Origin: an uncultured archaeon
GTDB taxonomy: Archaea; Thermoproteota; Nitrososphaeria; Nitrososphaerales; Nitrosopumilaceae
Assembly: GCA_950073955.1 (NCBI GenBank)
Contig: CATMRH010000009.1
Coordinates: 1 to 20,932, forward strand
Length of the DNA: 20,932 bases
Direction of reading: 5' to 3'
Part shown: one piece after another, positions 8,354-13,934 of the stretch
Layout: each line of letters opens with the position of its first letter
How positions within the stretch are numbered: the first letter of the stretch is position 1
The notes under the pieces: model-generated
Told to the model about the DNA's origin: nothing
Seen by the model: the letters and a program-made list of their open reading frames with translations, nothing else
Database searches by the model: none
Translations under genes and position numbers: made by a program

Positions 8354-9194
8354 ATGAAGTAAACTTAACTAAATTTTGTAAATTTATCTTTGCATCATTA
8401 TCTGGAAGCTTTCTCAAATAGGCTCTTGCTTTTTCAGAATATTCTTTTAGCATCTCTTCCATTTTGTCAAAAACATCTCTTGGGTCTAAACTTTTCTTGA
8501 TTAACATATTAAACAATTTGTCTTCATTTTTCCAATCAAACAAATCATCTCTAATTTGATATGCAATTCCAATATTTTTACCATATCCAGTTAATGCTTC
8601 AATTTGATCTTCTGTCCCATTTGCAATAATTGCACCTGTTCTAGCAGCAACTTCAAATGCTGTTGCTGTCTTGTATTCAATTACTTTGAGATAATCAGCA
8701 AATGTAACATCTTCACTAGTTTCTAGCCTGCTTTCAATCATTTCTCCTTCACTCATCAACATAGCAGTGGTAGCTAAATCTTTTGTGATTCTCGTATTAT
8801 CTAATCTAGAAGATATTGCAAGAATTAAACCTAAAACAAAGTCTCCTGTAAGGACACTAGTGTTGTATCCATATTTGATATGGAATGGATCCTTTTGTCT
8901 TCTCATAGTTTCATTATCAATAATGTCATCATGGATAATTGATTCCATATGTAAAAACTCAACTGCACAAGATGCTGAAAATGTATTTTCATCAATTTTA
9001 CCCACACATTCTGCAGCTAAGGTCAAAATTATTGGTCTGATACGTTTCCCACCCTCTAGTGAATACTTTAGTGGTTCAATGAATTCCGATTCAGAATAAA
9101 GATCTAACTCATTCTCTAAAGCCTGATCTATTTTTTTAATATACTTACCATAGGTTTCAAGTAAAGGATTAATCTCGATATTTTTTCTATCCAA
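8343..9194 (-). CDS. Polyprenyl (geranylgeranyl-type) diphosphate synthase
   Basis: A trans-isoprenyl diphosphate synthase of 283 residues that condenses isopentenyl diphosphate onto allylic primers, giving the C20 precursor of archaeal ether lipids and possibly quinone side chains. The sequence shows 'GGKRIRP' for substrate binding, the first aspartate-rich motif 'HDDIID' and the second 'DDLFD', plus 'KTATAFEVAA'. The fifth residue before the first motif is Glu; as I recall, archaeal C20 enzymes usually have Phe or Tyr there, so exact chain length is uncertain. The start is TTG at 9194: an in-frame stop lies three codons upstream and no ATG or GTG precedes the conserved region. It is convergent with nuoN. 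Confidence 0.92.
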   Translation of the reverse strand: MDRKNIEINPLLETYGKYIKKIDQALENELDLYSESEFIEPLKYSLEGGKRIRPIILTLAAECVGKIDENTFSASCAVEFLHMESIIHDDIIDNETMRRQKDPFHIKYGYNTSVLTGDFVLGLILAISSRLDNTRITKDLATTAMLMSEGEMIESRLETSEDVTFADYLKVIEYKTATAFEVAARTGAIIANGTEDQIEALTGYGKNIGIAYQIRDDLFDWKNEDKLFNMLIKKSLDPRDVFDKMEEMLKEYSEKARAYLRKLPDNDAKINLQNLVKFTSFKA

Positions 9195-9224
9195 AATAGC
9201 TTAATCAAAAAACTTTGTTATTAG

Positions 9225-9232
9225 TAAATAAA
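9225..9232 (-). promoter_or_regulatory. Probable TATA box (box A) of the polyprenyl synthase gene
   Basis: On the minus strand the sequence reads TTTATTTA, centred about 34 bases from the TTG start, so a very short leader is expected. It lies between the synthase and the tRNA-Glu gene, which suggests that the two are not obligatorily co-transcribed. Confidence 0.45.
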
Positions 9233-9235
9233 TCT

Positions 9236-9329
9236 TGGTGCTCCTGCCGGGATTTTCATCGATAGATTTTGAACCCGGGATCTTTGCCTTGAAAGGGCAA
9301 AATGCTTGACCGGTCTACACCACAGGAAC
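9236..9329 (-). tRNA. tRNA-Glu (UUC) with an intron in the T-loop
   Basis: Read on the minus strand, the acceptor arms GTTCCTG and CAGGAGC pair (one G-U), the D-arm is GTGT/GCAT, and the anticodon arm is TTGCC-CTTTCAA-GGCAA with anticodon TTC. The T-stem is CCGGG/CCCGG. The T-loop should be TTCAAAT but is enlarged by exactly 15 bases. Discriminator A and an encoded CCA end the gene. With the 15 bases removed the tRNA is 76 nt plus CCA, and all arms are normal. Identity as Glu follows from the anticodon. Confidence 0.93.
9254..9268 (-). other. 15-nt non-canonical tRNA intron in the T-loop
   Basis: Deleting 15 bases restores the standard T-loop TTCAAAT. The exact ends are ambiguous by up to three bases because AAA(A) flanks both sides, giving four equivalent positions between 9253 and 9270. 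Inside it, ATC and GAT can pair around a TATC loop, flanked symmetrically by CAAA and GAAA. This resembles a minimal relaxed bulge-helix motif for the archaeal splicing endonuclease, which at non-canonical sites is known in Crenarchaeota and Thaumarchaeota. Confidence 0.8.
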
Positions 9330-9352
9330 CCAAGAGAATTCAGTATTTTGAC

Positions 9353-9360
9353 CATAAAAT
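9353..9360 (-). promoter_or_regulatory. Probable TATA box of tRNA-Glu
   Basis: The minus strand reads ATTTTATG about 27 bases upstream of the mature 5' end (9329), the expected archaeal box A distance. Confidence 0.5.
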
Positions 9361-9383
9361 CTTTTGTAAATCACAAAGATTTT
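9356..9383. repeat. Inverted repeat between divergent tRNA-Glu and CADD-like genes
   Basis: Arms AAAATCTTTTGT (9356-9367) and ACAAAGATTTT (9373-9383) pair over 11 base pairs with one bulged T and a 5-base centre. It overlaps the tRNA-Glu box A and touches the box A of the plus-strand gene, so it could be an operator or a chance product of AT-rich promoter sequence. Confidence 0.5.
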
Positions 9384-9387
9384 TTAT
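9380..9387 (+). promoter_or_regulatory. Probable TATA box of the CADD-like gene
   Basis: The sequence TTTTTTAT is centred about 25 bases before the ATG at 9409, which fits a leaderless mRNA. A GGAG at 9398-9401 could also act as a ribosome site. Confidence 0.45.
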
Positions 9388-9408
9388 TGGTAGATTTGGA
9401 GATGAGAC

Positions 9409-10041
9409 ATGAATATAATAAAAAGAATTGATGCAATGATTGAAGAAAGAAGTTTACTAAAACATCCATTCTACCAGATGTGGTCTGATGGAAAGTTAAT
9501 GCAGAAATCTTTAGCAGGCTATTCTAAAGAATATTTTCAACTTGTAAAAGCAGTTCCATCTTTTATGACTCCAATTATTGAAAAAGCACCTGATTCAGTA
9601 GTTAGCGAATTAATTATAAACCAACAAGAAGAATCTGATCATGTAAAACCATGGATTAACTTTGCAGGAGAACTTGGTGTATCTGAAGATGAACTAATTT
9701 CCTACACTGGATTAACCAAAACTCAAAAAGCTGTGTCTGATTTGAATCAATTAATGAATACCTTTGAAGGCGGCACATGCGCAATGTATGCTTTTGAAAA
9801 AGAAATTCCCAAAATTAGTCAAACAAAACTTGATGGATTAGCAGAATTTTATGGGCTAACTAATGATGGAGCTACAGAATACTTCAAACTCCATACTGAA
9901 GCTGACATTAGACATACTGCATCATGGAGAAATATTCTAGAAAAATCTTCAATTGATTCAAACAACTTGCTTGAAATTGCAGACAAATCTATTTCTGCAC
10001 AAAACTTGTTGCTTGATAGTTGTTATGAAGAATACTGCTAA
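9409..10041 (+). CDS. CADD-type (TenA/PqqC-like) diiron protein, probable p-aminobenzoate synthesis
   Basis: A 210-residue all-helical protein of the heme-oxygenase-like/TenA-PqqC superfamily. Metal ligands visible are E74 (or E75), H78, E130 and the block 'LHTEADIRH' giving H162, D166 and H169. These match the ligand pattern of the chlamydial protein CADD, which makes p-aminobenzoate for folate from one of its own tyrosines. Using offsets from the CADD numbering that I recall, the sacrificial Tyr27 corresponds to Y22, Tyr43 to Y38, Lys152 to K140 and Tyr170 to Y158. TenA thiaminase II would instead have a catalytic Cys and no diiron set. I infer a pABA/folate (in this organism perhaps tetrahydromethanopterin-like pterin) role; the fold assignment is firm, the reaction is not proven. 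Confidence 0.82.
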   Translation: MNIIKRIDAMIEERSLLKHPFYQMWSDGKLMQKSLAGYSKEYFQLVKAVPSFMTPIIEKAPDSVVSELIINQQEESDHVKPWINFAGELGVSEDELISYTGLTKTQKAVSDLNQLMNTFEGGTCAMYAFEKEIPKISQTKLDGLAEFYGLTNDGATEYFKLHTEADIRHTASWRNILEKSSIDSNNLLEIADKSISAQNLLLDSCYEEYC

Positions 10042-10052
10042 TCTCATAACAT

Positions 10053-10058
10053 TTTATA
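10053..10058 (+). promoter_or_regulatory. Probable TATA box of the CAU tRNA
   Basis: TTTATA is centred about 27 bases before the tRNA 5' end at 10083. Confidence 0.6.
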
Positions 10059-10082
10059 CCTGAGAAAAAATTCATCTGCTTA

Positions 10083-10156
10083 GGGCCCGTAACTCAGCTT
10101 GGTAGAGTAACCGGCTCATAACCGGTGAGCCAAGGGATCGAAGCCCTTCGGGCCCA
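10083..10156 (+). tRNA. tRNA with CAU anticodon (elongator Met or Ile2)
   Basis: The cloverleaf is complete: acceptor GGGCCCG/CGGGCCC, D-stem ACTC/GAGT, anticodon arm ACCGG-CTCATAA-CCGGT with CAT at 10117-10119, T-stem AAGGG/CCCTT, and discriminator A; CCA is not encoded. The anticodon stem lacks the three consecutive G-C pairs of initiators, so it is not the initiator. Elongator Met versus Ile2 (CAU with modified C34) cannot be decided from sequence alone. The T-loop reads ATCGAAG, with A where U54 is nearly universal. Confidence 0.95.
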
Positions 10157-10200
10157 TTTTATTTCCATTAGTTTTAAAATAAGCTAACCTAAAATTTATT

Positions 10201-10263
10201 GGCCGCAATGAAGAATCAGAGTTATATCTGAATGATGATGGGAAGGCATTTGTCTGAGCTGCC
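10201..10263 (+). ncRNA. C/D box guide sRNA (2'-O-methylation guide), probable
   Basis: A box set in the correct order is present: C-like ATGAAGA (10208-10214, one mismatch to RTGATGA), D' CTGA (10228-10231), C' ATGATGG (10235-10241; ATGATGA at 10232-10238 overlaps it) and D CTGA (10254-10257). The guides between them are 13 and 12 nt, and the D'-C' spacer is 3 nt, all typical of archaeal C/D sRNAs. The ends GGCCGC and GCTGCC pair with one mismatch to close a terminal stem. TTTTAAAAT at 10172-10180 lies about 27 bases upstream and could be its box A. The D-box guide is GAAGGCATTTGT; I could not assign its rRNA or tRNA target. Confidence 0.75.
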
Positions 10264-10268
10264 AAAAC

Positions 10269-10874
10269 TCATTTGCCGATTTGATTTTTTACCTTTTCCA
10301 AGATACTTTCATCCACAAAATTTTGTTCATACAATGCTTCTGTAATTTGTAAAATATTTAGAATTGAATGCATCTTTACTCCTAATTCAGACAAAGCTTC
10401 ATCAGCTCCTTCCATTCTATTAACAATTACATATGCATCTGTTACTGAAATGTTGACTTCTTTTAGTAATTTAATTGCATTTACAATTGAACCGCCAGTA
10501 GTTGCAACATCATCAATCATGATCACTTTCATTCCTTCATGAATTTTCCCTTCAACTGATTTTGAAGTTCCATAATCTTTTGGTTTACTTCTTACATAGA
10601 TTAATGGTTTGACAGTTTCTATAGCTAATGCTGATGCAATTATCAAACCACCTGTTGGCACTGAAACAATGGAATCAAATTTGTTAAATCCAATATTTTG
10701 CGCAATCTCATTTTCAAGATATTTTACCATTTTTCTAAATTCATGAGGATAGCTTGGAACTAGCCTTAAATCTACATAGTATGAACTCTTTTTACCACTA
10801 GCAAGTGTAAAGTCTCCAAATTTTATTATGTTATTTTGATGCAAAAATGTTGTAAACTCTTTAACAAATTCCAT
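10269..10874 (-). CDS. pyrE: Orotate phosphoribosyltransferase
   Basis: PyrE transfers ribose-5-phosphate from PRPP to orotate, giving orotidine monophosphate in UMP synthesis. The 201-residue protein has the orotate-binding 'ASGKKSSYYVDLR' (residues 25-37), 'SVPTGGLIIASAL', the lysine-rich loop 'VRSKPKDYGTSK' and the PRPP signature 'VIMIDDVATTGGS' (residues 117-129). The length is typical. It is divergent from the LarA-like gene, separated by 50 bases that hold a central TATA-like box. Confidence 0.95.
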   Translation of the reverse strand: MEFVKEFTTFLHQNNIIKFGDFTLASGKKSSYYVDLRLVPSYPHEFRKMVKYLENEIAQNIGFNKFDSIVSVPTGGLIIASALAIETVKPLIYVRSKPKDYGTSKSVEGKIHEGMKVIMIDDVATTGGSIVNAIKLLKEVNISVTDAYVIVNRMEGADEALSELGVKMHSILNILQITEALYEQNFVDESILEKVKNQIGK

Positions 10875-10895
10875 ACCAAAATTAACTACACTGGA

Positions 10896-10903
10896 TTTAT
10901 TTT
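10896..10903. promoter_or_regulatory. Shared central TATA-like box between pyrE and the LarA-like gene
   Basis: TTTATTTT (AAAATAAA on the other strand) sits in the middle of the 50-base gap. Its centre is about 25 bases from the ATG at 10925 and about 25 from the pyrE ATG at 10874, so one AT tract could serve leaderless transcription in both directions. Confidence 0.5.
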
Positions 10904-10924
10904 GGTTTGTATTGTGTATGAGTT

Positions 10925-12007
10925 ATGCCTGAAATCTGGTTAAATTATGGAATTACAGACGTTGTTTTAGATATAAGAGCAGAGAATTTAGAGCAAAAAA
11001 TTGATTCTGAAGGAAAAATTTTGGAAGATTCAGTGATAAATGAAAAACTCAACACACTTGATTTATCAAAACCAATGGAACTCGTAGTTTTACATAATTC
11101 TAAATCTATTCAAAAAATCATTTCATCACTATTTACTTTATGTGAACAAAAATCAAAACCATTTCCAAAAATTTTAGCTGATAAAAAAATCCTGAATTTA
11201 GTCAAAGCAGGATTACCTGAAGGAAGTTCAATTAACGAATTTGATGATGTTGAAATTTCAAATTCAAATCTTATATTCATGGCTGAAATGGAATTTGATG
11301 GATTATTTGGTTATGAGACCATTTCAACACGTCTGATCAAAAAATTTGGTTTAGAATCTATGCTTTCAGCATATGCAAAAAGACAAGGAAATCTTCCTAC
11401 TCCTGGACAATACCCTGAAAGTTTGGAAGAATCCAAAAAATTTACCAATAATTTTGAAATTCAAGGAATTGAAATAGTTGCAAATTCTGAAGGAATAATT
11501 GATTTTTCTATAGATCATCCTTCAAAAACTCTATCTTCAACAAAAATTATGGAATCACATTCAATCAAAGATATAGATCAACACAAAACTATGGTAATTA
11601 GTACTGGAAAAGATTCAAGTAATGACAATCTTGGAAAATCGCTCTCTTCACTCTGGAATTGTGCAAATGCCATCAAAAAAGACGGTCTTGCTATTTTAGT
11701 AGCTGAATGTAAAAGTGGTTTAGGTTCTGATGCAATTCAACAATACATTGAAGGTAGATTAACTTTAGAACAACTTGAAAATCCTATCAAATACATTAGT
11801 GGAATGGAAGACTTGTTATTTCTTTCACAGGTCCAAAAGAATTTTCAAATTTGTTTAGTTTCTATTCTTCCTGAATTTTATGCCAAGAAACTTAACATGA
11901 TTTCTTTACAAGGAATTAAGTATTCTCTGGACTATATTCTTAAAACACAAGGTGCCAAACAAAAAGTTGTAGTAGTTACAGATGGTGCTAGACTTTTGTT
12001 AAGGTAA
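10925..12007 (+). CDS. Degenerate LarA-like (lactate racemase fold) protein of unknown function
   Basis: The 360-residue protein resembles nickel-dependent lactate racemase LarA over its length. The clearest match is the C-terminal domain: 'MVISTGKDSSNDNLGKSL', 'AIKKDGLAILVAECKSGLGS' (residues 250-268) and the last strand 'KVVVVTDGARLLL'. In LarA the N-terminal domain has 'HTRPVPS', 'GFHRPS' and 'FFAGFSGGRK', which hold the substrate Arg, catalytic His and the Lys that anchors the nickel-pincer cofactor. The corresponding regions here ('HNSKSIQKI' near 57-65, 'FDGLFGYETIS' near 124-134) lack them. I therefore expect the fold but not the nickel racemase reaction; a sugar-acid or regulatory role is possible. 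The end overlaps the convergent protease gene by 9 bases. Confidence 0.6.
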   Translation: MPEIWLNYGITDVVLDIRAENLEQKIDSEGKILEDSVINEKLNTLDLSKPMELVVLHNSKSIQKIISSLFTLCEQKSKPFPKILADKKILNLVKAGLPEGSSINEFDDVEISNSNLIFMAEMEFDGLFGYETISTRLIKKFGLESMLSAYAKRQGNLPTPGQYPESLEESKKFTNNFEIQGIEIVANSEGIIDFSIDHPSKTLSSTKIMESHSIKDIDQHKTMVISTGKDSSNDNLGKSLSSLWNCANAIKKDGLAILVAECKSGLGSDAIQQYIEGRLTLEQLENPIKYISGMEDLLFLSQVQKNFQICLVSILPEFYAKKLNMISLQGIKYSLDYILKTQGAKQKVVVVTDGARLLLR

Positions 12008-13129
12008 AATACTAGACCAAAAACCTGATGGTAATGGTGCGCATAAAACTGCTAATACCACGATTCCAATGTATGCAAATTTTCTGTTTCTTGAAAGTGG
12101 TGAAATATCATCCAATGGAGATGCACTAGGACTTCTTGAACTCATTATTAGAATTAATATTGCCATTAACCAATAATTTAACAAAACAAGAATTGCCATA
12201 CTTCCATAAGTTGCATATCTATGCATCTTTTGACCCAGTAATGTTCTTGCCATGTGACCTCCATCTAATTGCCATGCTGGAAGTAAATTCAAAAACGTAA
12301 TTAAAAATCCAATCCAAGCTGCAAACATAATGGGAGTCATAATAACTTGATATCCGGCTCCTCCTTTGCCGAACATTGCCAAACTAGCAGACATTAACAA
12401 TGGTTCTCCTTGGCTCCATTCCATCAATCTAGATTCAGCAAATAATTCTGCAGCAACTGCTTGTTCTATAACTGGTGCAGTATATGCTCCATAAATTGAA
12501 ACTATTACTGCAATTACTAATCCTGCAATAGGACCTGCAATAGCAACATCAAATAAAATTTCTCGATTAATAGTCAATCCTTTTGATTGGATAAATGCAC
12601 CAAATGTTGGAATGCCAAGTATAGGCAATCCTGGAATAAAGTAAGGCCAAGTTGTTTTTAGCTTATGTGCTCTAGCAGCAACAATGTGACCAAGCTCATG
12701 AACCCCTAAAATTCCTAACAATGATAATGTATAGATTCCTGCCATCTGTAGAGGATCTCCAATCTCTACAATTGAATTTGTTCCATATGTTCTATAATAT
12801 CCATCAACCATCACAAATGAAATTACAATGACAAACAAAATTCGAGGAGTCCATGTATTGCTCAACCACTTTCTCTGTTTTTTTACAGCAAATTTTTGAA
12901 TGATGATGACTTTTGCACCATTGATCTCTTCTAATTTACATACATAACTCATATTTTCTAACTTTCTTGCTAAATCCACAAACTTTGATTTGAATTCCAA
13001 ATCTTCAATTGTAAATTCTAATGAAAATTCTGCTTTTGTAAAATCACTGACCTCAAATATGGAATTTACTAGTGAAATAATCCCTTCTTGTGTGTGCTCT
13101 TCCATCTTTTTAAGACTAAATCTTTCCAT
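11999..13129 (-). CDS. Membrane zinc metalloprotease, site-2 protease (M50) family
   Basis: An intramembrane protease with HExxH ('VHELGHIVAARAH') and the third-ligand motif 'NLLPAWQLDGGH', both typical of S2P. The first motif is followed by 'YFIPGLPILGIPTFGAFIQS', the usual substrate-facing loop. About 95 cytosolic residues come first, then about seven hydrophobic segments. S2P enzymes release membrane-bound regulators; no anti-sigma or similar substrate is nearby. I chose the ATG at 13129 ('MERFSLKKMEEH') because the upstream ATG at 13174 would leave only 5 bases to the divergent gene, too few for two promoters. With the upstream start the protein has 391 residues instead of 376. Confidence 0.9.
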   Translation of the reverse strand: MERFSLKKMEEHTQEGIISLVNSIFEVSDFTKAEFSLEFTIEDLEFKSKFVDLARKLENMSYVCKLEEINGAKVIIIQKFAVKKQRKWLSNTWTPRILFVIVISFVMVDGYYRTYGTNSIVEIGDPLQMAGIYTLSLLGILGVHELGHIVAARAHKLKTTWPYFIPGLPILGIPTFGAFIQSKGLTINREILFDVAIAGPIAGLVIAVIVSIYGAYTAPVIEQAVAAELFAESRLMEWSQGEPLLMSASLAMFGKGGAGYQVIMTPIMFAAWIGFLITFLNLLPAWQLDGGHMARTLLGQKMHRYATYGSMAILVLLNYWLMAILILIMSSRSPSASPLDDISPLSRNRKFAYIGIVVLAVLCAPLPSGFWSSILP

Positions 13130-13150
13130 TAAATGGCTTTCTGGTTTAAA

Positions 13151-13160
13151 ATTAAATATT
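13151..13160. promoter_or_regulatory. Shared central AT-rich box between the S2P protease and GNAT genes
   Basis: ATTAAATATT, containing the palindrome AATATT, lies at the centre of the 50-base gap between the starts at 13129 (minus) and 13180 (plus). It is about 25 bases from each, as expected for leaderless archaeal promoters in both directions. Confidence 0.45.
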
Positions 13161-13179
13161 GATATACATATCATATTTC

Positions 13180-13677
13180 ATGCAAGTAATTCTTAGAGAA
13201 TTAGGTGACTGTAGTATTAGACGAGCAGAAATAAGCGACCTGATTCCTATTATGGAAATTAATTTGAAGACACTTCCTGAGCACTATTCTGATTATTTCT
13301 ATGAAAACTTACTTGTAGAAATTCCTGAGGCATTTCTAGTTGCAGAAATTGGAGGAAAACATGTTGGTTATATTATGTGTAAAACTGAATATGGTTTTTC
13401 AAATTTTAAGAAATTAGGTTTTGTCAAAAAAGGTCATATGGTGTCTGTTGCAGTTCTTGATGATTATAGAAAGAAAGGAATTGGAAGTGTACTTGTTGAA
13501 GAATCTATCAGGGGCATAAAATTAAAAAAATGTGATGAATTCCACCTTGAAGTAAGATGTAGTAATAATGAGGCTGTAAGAATGTATGAAAAACTTGGAT
13601 TTGTTATTAGACAACAACTAAATGCCTACTATCGAGATGGTGAAGATGCATATCTTATGGCAATTGAATTTGATTAG
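13180..13677 (+). CDS. GNAT-family acetyltransferase, RimI/Ard1-like
   Basis: An acetyl-CoA-dependent N-acetyltransferase of 165 residues. The acetyl-CoA loop is 'VLDDYRKKGIGSVLVEESI' (R/QxxGxG/A), followed by 'EFHLEVRCSNNEAVRMYEKLGF', the hallmark of RimI/Ard1 enzymes that acetylate protein N-termini, and 'YYRDGEDAYLMAI' near the end. A protein N-terminal acetyltransferase role is likely but not proven. I chose the ATG at 13180 because it places the TATA-like box at a correct distance; an ATG at 13159 would add seven residues. Confidence 0.9.
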   Translation: MQVILRELGDCSIRRAEISDLIPIMEINLKTLPEHYSDYFYENLLVEIPEAFLVAEIGGKHVGYIMCKTEYGFSNFKKLGFVKKGHMVSVAVLDDYRKKGIGSVLVEESIRGIKLKKCDEFHLEVRCSNNEAVRMYEKLGFVIRQQLNAYYRDGEDAYLMAIEFD

Positions 13678-13685
13678 TTCAAACC

Positions 13686-13693
13686 AATAAATA
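13686..13693 (+). promoter_or_regulatory. Probable TATA box of the small membrane protein gene
   Basis: AATAAATA is centred about 25 bases before the ATG at 13715, which suggests a leaderless mRNA. Confidence 0.45.
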
Positions 13694-13714
13694 ACTCACA
13701 AAAAATTCTTTTGC

Positions 13715-13933
13715 ATGAACAAGCGTAAAGGAACAGGTATTACAATTTTTGTGCTTTGCATTGGTGGATTTTTTCTTTATGCATATTTGTTGATGCTCTC
13801 TGAATGGAGTCCTATTATATTACAATTATCTGTATTGATGATTGCAGGCGGAATACTTGGAGTAGTTGCATGGATTGGATATGTTATGGCAACAACAAAA
13901 CCTCCATCTGCATCTATCACATCAAATGATTAA
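13715..13933 (+). CDS. Small two-helix membrane protein, unknown function
   Basis: I do not recognise a named family. The 72 residues contain a basic N-terminus (MNKRKGTG), a hydrophobic segment at about residues 9-29, a short polar turn 'SEWSP', a second hydrophobic segment at about 34-59, and a short Ser/Thr/Pro-rich tail. A positive N-terminus suggests that both ends face the cytoplasm. It has its own TATA-like box and ends one base before the convergent Trm5-like gene. Confidence 0.75.
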   Translation: MNKRKGTGITIFVLCIGGFFLYAYLLMLSEWSPIILQLSVLMIAGGILGVVAWIGYVMATTKPPSASITSND

Positions 13934-13934
13934 T

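Noticed and set aside
9409..10041. Annotation as thiaminase II (TenA)
   Set aside because: The diiron ligand set with H162, D166 and H169 and the constant offset to CADD residues fit CADD better. TenA's catalytic Cys pattern is not evident.
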